The notes under the pieces are model-generated. The model did no database searches. It saw only the letters and a list, made by a program, of their open reading frames with translations, and was not told where the DNA came from. Below are positions 24,950-33,730 of a DNA stretch of 64,000 bases, piece after piece. The first letter of the stretch is position 1, and every line of letters begins with the position of its first letter. The position numbers and the translations under genes were made by a program. Origin of the DNA: Desulfurobacteriaceae bacterium (lineage in GTDB: Bacteria; Aquificota; Aquificia; Desulfurobacteriales; Desulfurobacteriaceae); contig JAMOTD010000006.1 of NCBI GenBank assembly GCA_027068415.1, forward strand, positions 62,001 through 126,000, written 5' to 3'.

Positions 24950-25873
24950 TTACCTCTCTACTTTTTTAAGGAAGAGGAACTTTCCTACAACTATAACTAT
25001 AAAGCTCATAACGAAGAGGATAAGGGCTAAGTAGAAGAGGCTTGAGAGGTAGAGGTCTGTGTCGGCCTCCGTAAACTCGTTTGCGAGGGTTACGGTAATT
25101 GAGGTTGCGGGCTCTAAGAGGGACTTGGGAATTACCGGCTGGTTGCCCATAACGAAGGTAACGGCCATAGTTTCACCGAGAGCTCTGCCCAGCGAGAGAA
25201 TTATCCCACCGATTACCCCCAGCTTTGCGTAGGGAATTACGACGTCCTTCATAACGTCCCACTTTGTAGCCCCGAGGGCGTAGGCAGACTCCTTGAGAAT
25301 GTCGGGAACCATCTTGAAGGAGTCTCGGGCTATTGCGGCAGTAAAAGGCAAAATCATTATTGAGAGGACTATTGAGGCGGTTAAAAGTCCGATTCCGGGA
25401 GTGTAGCCCGAGAACCACTGGCCGATTACCGGGAACTTCCCGAGAGTTGCGTGGATTATCGGCTGGACTTTATCCCTCATGAAGGGGGCGAAGAAGAAGA
25501 GACCCCACATTCCGTAGATGATGCTGGGAATTGCCGCAAGGAGCTCTATCGCAACCCCGACGGGCGTTCTCAAGAAGTGGGGGGCAATCTCGGTTAAGAA
25601 GATTGCTATCCCTATTGCAACGGGGACGGCAATTGCTATTGAGATGATTGTGCTGACGATTGTTCCGAAGATTGCGGGAGCTCCTCCGAACTTCTCAAGG
25701 GGAGGGTTCCAGACGGTAGAGGTTACGAACTTCCACACCCCAAAGGTGCTTATCGCAAGGGAGGACTCCCTGTAAAGGACTATAAAGAGCGCAACGAGAA
25801 TAACGACTACCGCTATCGCAGAAAGGAGAGCAATCTTCCCGAAACTCCAGTCGGCTAAAAAGTCCTTCCTCAT
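24950..25873 (-). CDS. pstC: Phosphate ABC transporter permease PstC
   Basis: 307 aa inner-membrane permease, first gene of pstCAB. Its EAA loop is LKESAYALGATKWDVMKDVV and the preceding segment SIVLSIMILPFTAAIARDSFKMVP is typical. ATG 25873 is preceded by GGAGAGG. The periplasmic binding protein gene pstS is not here but at 45 kb with a porin gene, so the phosphate system is split into two loci in this window. Confidence 0.95.
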   Translation of the reverse strand: MRKDFLADWSFGKIALLSAIAVVVILVALFIVLYRESSLAISTFGVWKFVTSTVWNPPLEKFGGAPAIFGTIVSTIISIAIAVPVAIGIAIFLTEIAPHFLRTPVGVAIELLAAIPSIIYGMWGLFFFAPFMRDKVQPIIHATLGKFPVIGQWFSGYTPGIGLLTASIVLSIMILPFTAAIARDSFKMVPDILKESAYALGATKWDVMKDVVIPYAKLGVIGGIILSLGRALGETMAVTFVMGNQPVIPKSLLEPATSITVTLANEFTEADTDLYLSSLFYLALILFVMSFIVIVVGKFLFLKKVER

Positions 25874-25901
25874 ATTATTACCTCTCCTTAACTTCGGCCA
25901 A

Positions 25902-25930
25902 ATTCTAACAAAGGGGGGTGAGGGTGTAAA
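25902..25930 (-). promoter_or_regulatory. Candidate promoter of pstCAB
   Basis: On the minus strand TTTACA (25930-25925) and TAGAAT (25907-25902) are separated by 17 bases, about 28 bases before the pstC ATG. The -35 hexamer is the same TTTACA word that is repeated before nuoA, but here it occurs once. The site overlaps the region upstream of divergent dnaE. Confidence 0.55.
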
Positions 25931-25990
25931 CTGGTGGCAAATTTCATAATTTCCTCTTTAGCGGAAAAACCGGAAGAAAGGAGAGCTCCC

Positions 25991-28900
25991 ATGGAAACGG
26001 TAAACAGGGGCGACTTTGTCCACCTTCACCTCCACTCCCAGTACTCAATCCTTGACGGTGCAATAAAAATCAAAGACCTGGTAAAAAAGGCAAAAGACTT
26101 AGGAATGCCGGCTGTTGCGGTAACCGACCACGGGAACATGTACGCCTCCTACGAGCTGTACAAGACCTGTAAAGAGGAGGGCATAAAGCCAATAATCGGT
26201 CAGGAGTTCTACATAGCAAAGGGAAGCCGTTTTGACAGGAAGAAGAACGAGGACGGTGAGAAAGGGAGCTACCACCTGATTTTAATAGCAAAGAACGACA
26301 CCGGCCTTAAAAACCTTATGAAGCTCTCAACAATCGGCTTCACGGAGGGTTTCTACTACAAGCCCAGGATAGACAAGGAGGTCTTGGAGAAGTACTCCGA
26401 AGGTCTAATAGCCCTCTCGGCATGCATTCAGGGTGAAATACCCCTACTGTACTTAACGGGAAAAGAGAAAGAGGCTGTAGAGGCGGCAAAGTGGTACAGG
26501 GAACTCTTCGGCGAGGACTTCTATCTTGAAATCCAGTACCACGGGATAGAGGAGCAGGAGAGGGCGAACAGGTTTTTAATAGAGCTCTCCAAAAAGCTTG
26601 ACATAGAGCTGGTGGCCACCAACGACGCCCACTACCTGAACAAGGAGGACTGGGAGGCCCACGACGTCCTCCTGTGCCTCCAGACCGGAAAGAAGCTGGC
26701 CGACGAAAAGAGAATGCGATTCCCCAGCAAGGAGTTCTACTTTAAAGATGCCCGCGAGATGATGAAAGTTTTCAGGGAAGTCCCTCAGGCGATTTTCAAT
26801 ACCCTGAAGATTGCCGAAAAGGTAGAGCCGACCCTCCAGACCTTTGAGAACAAGGGCTACCTCCTCCCCAAATACCAGGTTCCCGAAGGCTACGACTACT
26901 TCAGCTACCTTAAGGAGCTCGCAGAGAAAGGTTTAGAGAGGCGCTTTAAGGAGCAGGGAATAACCGACGGCGAGACCAAAAAGAGGTACTACGAAAGGCT
27001 CTACCACGAGCTCAAAATCATAGACAACATGGGATTTCCCGGCTACTTCCTGATTGTCTGGGACTTTATAAACTGGGCAAAGAAGAACGGAATTCCGGTA
27101 GGGCCGGGAAGGGGCTCTGCAGCAGGCTCGCTGGTGGCCTACGCAATAGGAATAACCGACATAGACCCTTTAAGGTTCAACCTCCTCTTTGAGAGGTTTT
27201 TAAACCCCGAAAGGGTAACGATGCCCGACATTGACGTTGACATCTGTCAGGAGGGAAGGGACAGGGTAATTGACTACGTCCGCAGGAAGTACGGAGAGGA
27301 CAAGGTCTGCCAGATTATCACCTTCGGAACCCTGAAGACCAAGATGGTTGTAAGGGACGTCGGAAGGGTCTTAGGAATACCTCCCAAAGAGGTTGATAAG
27401 TTAGCAAAGCTCATTCCAAACGACGCAAAGAGCGTTGAGGAGGCAGTTGAGAGAGCCCCTGAAATTAAGGAGCTTGCAGAGAAAGACCCGACGATTAACA
27501 GGCTGATAACAATCGCAAAGCGCCTTCAGGGGTTAACCCGCCAGACAGGAGTCCACGCCGCGGGAGTCGTCATAGCACCCGAAACCCTAACCGACTACAT
27601 ACCCCTTGCAAAGAGCAAGGACGGAGACATCACAACCCAGTACGACATGGGACAAATTGAGTCCCTCGGCCTTTTAAAGATGGACTTCCTCGGCCTCAAA
27701 ACCCTCACGATTATTGACAGGACGATAAAGCTGATTAAGGAGAGGCACGGAGTAGAAATCGTCCCGACAAAGCTCCCCCTTGACGACGAGAAGACCTTTA
27801 AGCTCCTTCAGGAGGGCAACACAATCGGCGTCTTCCAGCTTGAATCAAGGGGAATGAGAAACCTCATGAAGAGGTTAAAGCCCAGCGTTTTTGAGGACAT
27901 AATCGCCCTGGTTGCCCTCTACCGCCCCGGCCCCTTGAACTCGGGAATGGCCGAGAGCTACATAAAGAGGAAACACGGTCAGGAGAAGGTTGACTACATC
28001 TTCCCCGAGCTTGAGCCCGTCCTTAAAGAGACCTACGGCCTCTTTATCTACCAGGAGCAGATTATGCAGATTGCAAACATCTTAGCAGGCTACTCCTTAG
28101 GAGAGGCCGACCTCTTAAGGCGGGCGATGGGTAAGAAGAAAAAGGAGATAATGGAGGAGCAGAGGGGAATATTCGTAAGCAGGGCGGTAGAGAGGGGCTA
28201 CCCGAGGGAGAAGATTGAGAAGCTCTTTGACGACATAGCAAAGTTCGCCGAGTACGGCTTCAACAAATCCCACTCGGCAGCTTACGGCTTTTTGGCCTAC
28301 GTAACTGCCTACCTGAAGGCCCACTACCCCAAAGAGCTCTTTGCAACAATGCTCTCAATTGACTACGACAAGCCAGACGAAATCGTGAAGTTCATTAAGG
28401 ACTGTAAAGAGAACGGAATAGAGGTTCTGCCGCCGGACATAAACAGGAGCGGAGCTCTCTTTAACATTGAAGGAGACTCAATCAGGTTCGGCCTTGCCGG
28501 AATTAAGGGAGTCGGCGAGAAGGCCGCCCAGCACATTGAGGAGGTAAGAAAGGAGGGGGGCGAGTTTAAGGACATCTACGACTTCTGCCAGAGGGTTGAC
28601 CTTAAAACGGTAAACAGGAAGGTAATAGAGGCCCTCATAAAAGCCGGAGCATTTGACTCAACGGGAGTTCCCCGCTCGGTCAATATGGCAGTCTTAGACA
28701 AAGCCATGGGGGTTGCCCAGAGCATCCAGAAGAGTAAGAGCAAGGGACTAATGAGCCTCTTCGGAGACGATAGCGAGGTTATAGACAAAGAGTTCCCCCA
28801 GATTGAGGAGTGGCCCGACAACGTTAAGTTAGAGTACGAGAGGCAGGCGATAGGCTTTTACCTCTCAGGACACCCCCTCCTTGAGTACAAAGACTGGATT

Positions 28901-29449
28901 GAGTTCGGGTTTAACACGAGCGCCGAAGAGGAGGAGTGGAAGGACGGACAGGAGGTAACTTTAGCAGGAGCGATTACGGAGGTGAAGGTCAGGAGAACCC
29001 AGAGGGGAGAGCTCTGGGCTACCGTGGAGCTCTCAGACCTTGAGGGAACGACATCAATCCTCATCTTCCCCAGCCTCTACAAGGAGGTTATGGAGCTCCT
29101 AACAGAAGGGAACGTTGTTCTGGTTAAGGGAGTAGTGAGGGAAGAGGAGGAGAGTAAGAGCATAATAGCCAAAGAGGTTGCCTACCTTAAGGACGAGCTC
29201 TCAAACAAGGTAAACACAATCGTTTTAAGGCTAAAGGGTGAGGAGATTACCGACGAGTTCCTTAAAGAGCTGAGGGAGTTCATAGAGAGGAACTCCTCTC
29301 CCGCCGGCAAGCCCTTGCTGGTTGAGGCGGAGCTCCCCGACTGTTTTGTAAAATTGCAAATCAACCCCGACTACCGCTTACCCGTTGACAGGGAAGTGTT
29401 AAAGGAGCTCGGCAAGTTAATACCGAAGGAGAGGATAAGAATAGCCTGA
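25991..29449 (+). CDS. dnaE: DNA polymerase III subunit alpha
   Basis: Replicative polymerase catalytic subunit, 1152 aa from ATG 25991, which has AAGGAG eight bases upstream; the GTG at 25934 in the track adds 19 residues and has no good ribosome binding site. Domains in order: PHP (FVHLHLHSQYSILDGA near residue 8, VTDHGNMYASYEL), polymerase core with catalytic acids in MPDIDVDIC and GPGRGSAAGSLVAY, the FLGLKTLTIID segment, tandem HhH region (FGLAGIKGVGEKAAQHIEEV), and an OB-fold near residue 960 (TLAGAITEVKVRRTQRG). It is the DnaE1 type. Its promoter region is shared with divergent pstC. Confidence 0.96.
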   Translation: METVNRGDFVHLHLHSQYSILDGAIKIKDLVKKAKDLGMPAVAVTDHGNMYASYELYKTCKEEGIKPIIGQEFYIAKGSRFDRKKNEDGEKGSYHLILIAKNDTGLKNLMKLSTIGFTEGFYYKPRIDKEVLEKYSEGLIALSACIQGEIPLLYLTGKEKEAVEAAKWYRELFGEDFYLEIQYHGIEEQERANRFLIELSKKLDIELVATNDAHYLNKEDWEAHDVLLCLQTGKKLADEKRMRFPSKEFYFKDAREMMKVFREVPQAIFNTLKIAEKVEPTLQTFENKGYLLPKYQVPEGYDYFSYLKELAEKGLERRFKEQGITDGETKKRYYERLYHELKIIDNMGFPGYFLIVWDFINWAKKNGIPVGPGRGSAAGSLVAYAIGITDIDPLRFNLLFERFLNPERVTMPDIDVDICQEGRDRVIDYVRRKYGEDKVCQIITFGTLKTKMVVRDVGRVLGIPPKEVDKLAKLIPNDAKSVEEAVERAPEIKELAEKDPTINRLITIAKRLQGLTRQTGVHAAGVVIAPETLTDYIPLAKSKDGDITTQYDMGQIESLGLLKMDFLGLKTLTIIDRTIKLIKERHGVEIVPTKLPLDDEKTFKLLQEGNTIGVFQLESRGMRNLMKRLKPSVFEDIIALVALYRPGPLNSGMAESYIKRKHGQEKVDYIFPELEPVLKETYGLFIYQEQIMQIANILAGYSLGEADLLRRAMGKKKKEIMEEQRGIFVSRAVERGYPREKIEKLFDDIAKFAEYGFNKSHSAAYGFLAYVTAYLKAHYPKELFATMLSIDYDKPDEIVKFIKDCKENGIEVLPPDINRSGALFNIEGDSIRFGLAGIKGVGEKAAQHIEEVRKEGGEFKDIYDFCQRVDLKTVNRKVIEALIKAGAFDSTGVPRSVNMAVLDKAMGVAQSIQKSKSKGLMSLFGDDSEVIDKEFPQIEEWPDNVKLEYERQAIGFYLSGHPLLEYKDWIEFGFNTSAEEEEWKDGQEVTLAGAITEVKVRRTQRGELWATVELSDLEGTTSILIFPSLYKEVMELLTEGNVVLVKGVVREEEESKSIIAKEVAYLKDELSNKVNTIVLRLKGEEITDEFLKELREFIERNSSPAGKPLLVEAELPDCFVKLQINPDYRLPVDREVLKELGKLIPKERIRIA

Positions 29450-29459
29450 GGTTGAAAAA

Positions 29460-30386
29460 ATGGAGAGACTGTTAGAGTTTGAAAGGCAGGTAGACAGGCT
29501 GAGAAAAAAGATTGAGGAACTGAAGAAGTTGGGAAAGCACGAGCCGGCACTCATTGAGGAGATAGAGAGAAAGTTCAGGAAGAAGATAGAGGAGTTCTAC
29601 AGGAACCTCTCTGCGTGGGACAAAGTCCAGCTTGCCCGCCACCCCGACAGACCCCACTCAATAGACTTTATAAGGGCGCTCTTTAAGGACTTCGTGGAGC
29701 TCCACGGAGACAGGCACTGCGGAGACGGTAAGGCGATAATAGCAGGGTTTGGAAAGTTCAACGGCCAGAGCGTCTGCGTAATTGCTCAGGAGAAGGGAAG
29801 GGAGACAAAGGAGAAGATAGCCAGAAACTTCGGAATGCCCCTTCCCGAAGATTACAGGAAGGCCTTGAGGGTAATGAAGTTAGCAGAGAAGTTTAGAAAG
29901 CCGATAATAACCCTCGTTGACACACCCGGGGCCTTCCCGGGAATTGAAGCAGAGGAGCACGGCCAGTCCGAGGCAATTGCAAGGAACCTCTTTGAGATGG
30001 CAAAGCTGAAGGTTCCGGTTGTAAGCGTGGTTATCGGGGAAGGGGGAAGCGGAGGAGCCCTTGCAATAAGCGTTGCAAACAAGCTCCTTATGTTTGAAAA
30101 CGCCGTCTACTCGGTAATCTCACCCGAAGGGTGTGCGGCAATCCTGTGGCAGTCTCAGGATAAGGTAAAGGAAGCCTCAGAGGCCTTAAAGCTCACTGCA
30201 AGAGACCTTAAAGAGCTCGGAATCGTTGACGAGATTATCCCGGAGCCCTTAGAGGGAGCCCACAGGGACTGGGAGACAACCTTTGAGAACTTTAAAGAGT
30301 ACGTATCAAAGGCCTTAAACGAGCTTAAGGGCCTCTCTCCTGAAGAGCTCGTTAAAGAAAGGTACAGGAAATTTAGAGAAGTTTAG
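29460..30386 (+). CDS. accA: Acetyl-CoA carboxylase carboxyltransferase subunit alpha
   Basis: With AccD forms the carboxyltransferase making malonyl-CoA for fatty acids. 308 aa. N-terminal FERQVDRLRKKIEELKKLG is the helical linker; the core contains FVELHGDRHCGDGKAIIAGFG, ITLVDTPGAFPGIEAEEHGQ, VIGEGGSGGALAISVANK and SVISPEGCAAILW, all typical. It follows dnaE after 10 bases, a common pairing. accD is 8 kb away on the same strand. Confidence 0.96.
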   Translation: MERLLEFERQVDRLRKKIEELKKLGKHEPALIEEIERKFRKKIEEFYRNLSAWDKVQLARHPDRPHSIDFIRALFKDFVELHGDRHCGDGKAIIAGFGKFNGQSVCVIAQEKGRETKEKIARNFGMPLPEDYRKALRVMKLAEKFRKPIITLVDTPGAFPGIEAEEHGQSEAIARNLFEMAKLKVPVVSVVIGEGGSGGALAISVANKLLMFENAVYSVISPEGCAAILWQSQDKVKEASEALKLTARDLKELGIVDEIIPEPLEGAHRDWETTFENFKEYVSKALNELKGLSPEELVKERYRKFREV

Positions 30387-30393
30387 GGGAGGG

Positions 30394-31650
30394 TTACCTC
30401 CCCAGAAGTTCATCAATCAGAAGAGAGACGAGCTCCTCGGCATCCCTCTCGGATAGGAGCTCCTTGGCAAACTTCCTGACCCTTTCGGGAACCCTCTCGG
30501 GACTCTTCCTCTCAAGTCTTTCTTTAAGCTCCTTAAGGTCGTTAACCCTGAACCTTTCAGGCCTTATCCCCTTAAGCCCCTTAATCCTGTACATTCTCCT
30601 CTTCTCGCTCTCGGCTACGAGGCTGATTGCAGTCCCCTCTTTGCCTGCTCTTCCCGTCCTTCCGATTCTGTGAACGTAGCTCTCGGGGTTCTCGGGGAGC
30701 TCGTAATTTATAACGAGTCCGACGTCCTTAATGTCAATTCCCCTTGCGGCAACGTCGGTTGCAACTAAAACCTTAACCTTTCCCTCCTTAAAGAGCTTCA
30801 TAACCGTCTCTCTCTGTCTCTGGGAGAGGTCGCCGTGGATTGCACGGGCGTTGATGCCCCTTTTCTGGAGCTCCCTCTCAATGTCGGCGGCGTCCCTCTT
30901 GGTCTTTACGAAGACTATCGTTGAAGTATCCCTGTTCTCCTTAAGGATTTTCTCAAGAGCCTTTAGCTTATCCTCGCTCCTAACGAGCAAAATCCTCTGC
31001 TTAACTTTCGGGGTAATGAGCTGTTTACCCACCTTAACCGTCTTGTAGCCCGGCCTCAGGTAGTTATCAATCAGCTTCCTGATTTCGTAGGGCATCGTAG
31101 CAGAAAAGAGCATCGTCTGTTTATCCTGAGGGGTTTTACCGAGAATCTCCTCAATGTCCTCAATAAAGCCCATGTCAAGCATCTGGTCTGCCTCGTCAAG
31201 GACGGCAAACCTTACCCTGTCAAGCTTAAGAATACCCCTGTTTATGAGGTCTTTAATCCTTCCGGGGGTACCCACAATTATCTGGTGCCTTCCCCTCCTT
31301 AAAATGCTGGCCTGCCTGTCAATTGAGACTCCTCCGTAAATGGGATAGGCGGAGACCCCCTTGTGCTTGCCCATGAGGGAAATCTCGTGGGCAACCTGAA
31401 TCGCAAGCTCCCTCGTAGGAGTAAGAATTAGAGCCTTAACTCCTCTCTCTCTCGGGCTAATCCTCTCAACTATGGGAAGGCCGAAGGCCGCAGTCTTGCC
31501 CGTTCCCGTCTGAGCTTGACCTACAAGGTCTTCCCCCCTTAGGGCTATGGGGATTGCCTCCTTCTGAATAGGAGTAGGCTCCTCAAAGCCCATCTCCTCA
31601 AGGGATTTCTGAATTCTCTCGTCAAGCTGTTTGAAGCTGAACTCTTCCAT
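30394..31650 (-). CDS. DEAD-box ATP-dependent RNA helicase (RhlE/CshA type)
   Basis: 418 aa SF2 helicase. In order: the Q motif FEEPTPIQKEAIP (about residue 22), motif I AQTGTGKTAA, Ib TPGR, motif II VLDEADQML, motif III SATMP, the C-terminal domain with IVFVKTKRDA, VATDVAARGIDI and motif VI HRIGRTGRAG. The tail after residue 370 is short and basic. It probably remodels structured RNA or ribosome precursors. It lies downstream of a cold shock protein gene, with a strong hairpin between them, as expected for cold-response RNA chaperones working together. Confidence 0.92.
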   Translation of the reverse strand: MEEFSFKQLDERIQKSLEEMGFEEPTPIQKEAIPIALRGEDLVGQAQTGTGKTAAFGLPIVERISPRERGVKALILTPTRELAIQVAHEISLMGKHKGVSAYPIYGGVSIDRQASILRRGRHQIIVGTPGRIKDLINRGILKLDRVRFAVLDEADQMLDMGFIEDIEEILGKTPQDKQTMLFSATMPYEIRKLIDNYLRPGYKTVKVGKQLITPKVKQRILLVRSEDKLKALEKILKENRDTSTIVFVKTKRDAADIERELQKRGINARAIHGDLSQRQRETVMKLFKEGKVKVLVATDVAARGIDIKDVGLVINYELPENPESYVHRIGRTGRAGKEGTAISLVAESEKRRMYRIKGLKGIRPERFRVNDLKELKERLERKSPERVPERVRKFAKELLSERDAEELVSLLIDELLGR

Positions 31651-31662
31651 ACTTCTCTCCTT

Positions 31663-31715
31663 TAAATAAAAATTGCCACGGCCCCGCCGCCGTTTCAGAC
31701 GGAAACCGTGGCAAT
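31663..31715 (-). terminator. Rho-independent terminator between csp and the RNA helicase gene
   Basis: A perfect 10-base inverted repeat ATTGCCACGG (31672-31681) / CCGTGGCAAT (31706-31715) encloses a smaller stem CCGT/ACGG. On the minus strand the right edge continues into TTTTTATTT, a good terminator tail. It ends the csp transcript 26 bases after its stop, only about 20 bases before the helicase ATG. With no obvious separate promoter after it, helicase expression may depend on read-through, making this a possible attenuator. Confidence 0.8.
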
Positions 31716-31741
31716 CAATTTTAGGTAATTTCAGTTAAGAC

Positions 31742-31948
31742 TTAAAGCCTTTCTACGTCTACGGCCTTAAGACCCTTCTCGCTCTCTGTTACGTTGAAGG
31801 AAACCCTCTCTCCTTCCTCAAGGGTCTTAAAACCTTCACCGGAAATTCCGGTGTAGTGGACGAAAACGTCCTGTCCGTTGTCGGCCGTGATAAAGCCGTA
31901 CCCCTTCTTTGAGTCAAACCACTTCACTGTTCCTGTGAGCTTCTCCAT
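31742..31948 (-). CDS. Cold shock protein (CspA family)
   Basis: 68 aa single-strand nucleic acid chaperone. RNP1 is KGYGFI (residues 15-20) and RNP2 is DVFVHYTGI, where a His and aromatics contact bases. [16 protein letters not shown] is a classic start. ATG 31948 has GAGAGG upstream. The leader is about 110 bases and contains a 12-base perfect hairpin; a sigma-70-type promoter precedes it. Confidence 0.96.
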   Translation of the reverse strand: MEKLTGTVKWFDSKKGYGFITADNGQDVFVHYTGISGEGFKTLEEGERVSFNVTESEKGLKAVDVERL

Positions 31949-31986
31949 GTGTCCTTACCTCTCTAATAAAGTCTTTAAAAGTTAAA

Positions 31987-32025
31987 TAGCCCCGGAAGAC
32001 AGAAACGGCATGCCTTCCGGGGCTA
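31987..32025 (-). promoter_or_regulatory. 12-base perfect hairpin in the csp leader
   Basis: Arms TAGCCCCGGAAG (31987-31998) and CTTCCGGGGCTA (32014-32025) are perfectly complementary around a 15-base loop. On the minus strand the hairpin is followed by TTTAACTTTT and lies 38 bases before the csp start. It could be a leaky terminator/attenuator or a temperature-responsive leader, as in other csp genes. On the plus strand no T-run follows, so it does not look like a plus-strand terminator. Confidence 0.6.
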
Positions 32026-32064
32026 TCTGTTTCCGTCGTGCTGCCTTCCAAAACTTCTGATTCA

Positions 32065-32093
32065 ATCTTATAGGTGCCCAGAAACTTTGTCAA
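32065..32093 (-). promoter_or_regulatory. Promoter of csp
   Basis: Minus strand TTGACA (32093-32088), 17-base spacer, TAAGAT (32070-32065). The -35 box is a perfect consensus. The start of transcription near 32058 gives a leader of about 110 bases that includes the hairpin at 31987-32025. Confidence 0.75.
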
Positions 32094-32108
32094 CCCTTAA
32101 AACTCTAC

Positions 32109-32137
32109 TTGACAAATTCGGACTCTGAATGTAAATA
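32109..32137 (+). promoter_or_regulatory. Promoter of the rplY-pth-rpsF operon
   Basis: Plus strand TTGACA (32109-32114), 17-base spacer, TAAATA (32132-32137), about 40 bases before the rplY ATG. It is back to back with the csp promoter; the two -35 boxes are only 15 bases apart. Confidence 0.72.
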
Positions 32138-32176
32138 TTGGCTGCTTTCCCGCAAAACAAGATTAGGAGGTAGTAG

Positions 32177-32773
32177 ATGAAAGTACTGGAAGTGCAGGCT
32201 ACCAAGAGGGAAAAGACCGGTAAGCAGGTAGCCAAGAAGCTACGCAGGGAAGGCCTTCTGCCTGCCGTTATCTACGGAGGCGGAAGACCAGAGGCAACGC
32301 ACATTGCCGTACCTGCCAAGGAGGTAAAGAGGCTCAAACACCACCACGGCCTCATCAAGCTCAACCTTGACGGTGAAGAGAGGATGTGCATCCTCAAGGA
32401 CATCCAGTACAATTGGCTGGGAGACGTTCCTATCCACCTTGACTTCCAAGAGGTAACCTTCGGAGAGACTATTGAGGTCACCGTAGAGCTTGAGTTCGTG
32501 GGAACTCCCGTCGGGGTCTCTGAAGAGGGCGGAGTTCTTGAAATCCTTAAGAGGGAAATCACGATTGAAACCCTTCCTAAGGATATCCCCGAGAAAATTA
32601 CAGTTGACATCTCAAACCTCCACGCTGGAGACGCCCTCCACGTCGGAGACATTCCCCTTCCCGAAGGGGCAAAGCTGGTTGACAGCCCCGACGAGACCGT
32701 AGCAATCGTCGCCGAGCCAGAAGAGGCTGCAGCAGAAGAGGGTGAGGAAACCGAAGAGGCCAAGGAAGAGTAA
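32177..32773 (+). CDS. rplY: 50S ribosomal protein L25/general stress protein Ctc
   Basis: 5S rRNA-binding protein, 198 aa, the long TL5/Ctc form with an N-terminal L25 domain (KREKTGKQVAKKLRREGLLPAVIYGG) and a C-terminal beta domain (GVSEEGGVLEILKREITIE, LPKDIPEKITVDIS). The tail is a run of acidic residues with Ala (about 20 residues), common in this form. Start ATG 32177 has AGGAGG upstream. Its stop overlaps the pth start (taATG). Confidence 0.94.
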   Translation: MKVLEVQATKREKTGKQVAKKLRREGLLPAVIYGGGRPEATHIAVPAKEVKRLKHHHGLIKLNLDGEERMCILKDIQYNWLGDVPIHLDFQEVTFGETIEVTVELEFVGTPVGVSEEGGVLEILKREITIETLPKDIPEKITVDISNLHAGDALHVGDIPLPEGAKLVDSPDETVAIVAEPEEAAAEEGEETEEAKEE

Positions 32774-33348
32774 TGGTCAGGCTGGTAGTAGGTCTGGGGA
32801 ACCCGGGGAAGGAGTACGAGAAGACCCGCCACAATGTAGGCTGGTGGGTTGTTGACAGGGTTGCCGAAGAGCTCGGGCTCTCACTCTCAAGGGAGAAGTT
32901 CAGCGCCTTGTACGGAGAGTACTCCACCCCAAGGGGTAAAGTTTTCTTTATAAAGCCCCTGACCTACATGAACAGGAGCGGAGAGGCCGTAGGCCGATTT
33001 GCCCGCTTCTTTAAAATCCAGCCTTCGGAGATTCTGGTTATCTACGACGACCTTGACCTTCCCCCCGGAGCTCTGAGGCTCAGGTTAAAGGGGAGCTCCG
33101 GCGGCCACAGGGGAGTAGAGTCGGTAATTCAGGCTCTCGGAACGAAGGAGTTCCCGAGGCTCAGAGTTGGAATAGGAAGACCTCAGAGAAAGGAAGAGGT
33201 TGTTGACTTTGTCCTCTCTCCTTTTACGGAAGAAGAGCTCCCCTTGATAGAGAAGGCCGTTGAGAAGGCCACCGGCTGCGTAATTGAAGCCGTAAGAAGG
33301 GGGGAGATTGAGCAAAAACTCATAAACAAATGCAATACGGAGGTTTAA
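32773..33348 (+). CDS. pth: Peptidyl-tRNA hydrolase
   Basis: Frees tRNA from prematurely released peptidyl-tRNA. 191 aa. GLGNPGKEYEKTRHNVGWW contains the active-site His (residue 20) and Asn. Also present are KPLTYMNRSGEAV, YDDLDLPPGALRLRLKGSSGGHRG and PRLRVGIGRP. rplY-pth is a frequent gene pair. Its end is one base from rpsF. Confidence 0.96.
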   Translation: MVRLVVGLGNPGKEYEKTRHNVGWWVVDRVAEELGLSLSREKFSALYGEYSTPRGKVFFIKPLTYMNRSGEAVGRFARFFKIQPSEILVIYDDLDLPPGALRLRLKGSSGGHRGVESVIQALGTKEFPRLRVGIGRPQRKEEVVDFVLSPFTEEELPLIEKAVEKATGCVIEAVRRGEIEQKLINKCNTEV

Positions 33349-33349
33349 G

Positions 33350-33730
33350 ATGAGGGAGTACTACTACGAGATGGTTTACATACTCAGGCCTACAATGAGC
33401 GACGAGGAGACAAACGCCGCGATTGAGAAGGTGAACTCCTACGTTGAAAGGTACGGCGGAGAGGTTTTAAAGGTTGACAAGTGGGGTAAGAGACAGCTGG
33501 CCTACCCCATTAACGACTACGACAAGGGCTTCTACGTCCTTGAGTACATAAGGACAAACGACAGGAACTTTGTAAGGAACATGGAGAACTTCTTCAGAAT
33601 TAACGAAGACGTTATAAGGTTCCTCCTCTTCAGGCTCAAGCCCTCTGAAGTTAAGGAGTTAAAGGCAAAACTTGAGAGCAAAGAGGAGAAGGTTGAAGTT
33701 GCAACTAACGAGAATAAAGGAGAAGCTTAA
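33350..33730 (+). CDS. rpsF: 30S ribosomal protein S6
   Basis: 126 aa ferredoxin-like ribosomal protein of the platform that pairs with S18. Core: YYYEMVYILRPTMSDEETNAAI at the N-terminus, VDKWGKRQLAYPINDYDKGFYVL in the middle, and RFLLFRLK. A charged extension of about 25 residues (LESKEEKVEVATNENKGEA) follows. The stop overlaps the ssb ATG by one base. Confidence 0.96.
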   Translation: MREYYYEMVYILRPTMSDEETNAAIEKVNSYVERYGGEVLKVDKWGKRQLAYPINDYDKGFYVLEYIRTNDRNFVRNMENFFRINEDVIRFLLFRLKPSEVKELKAKLESKEEKVEVATNENKGEA

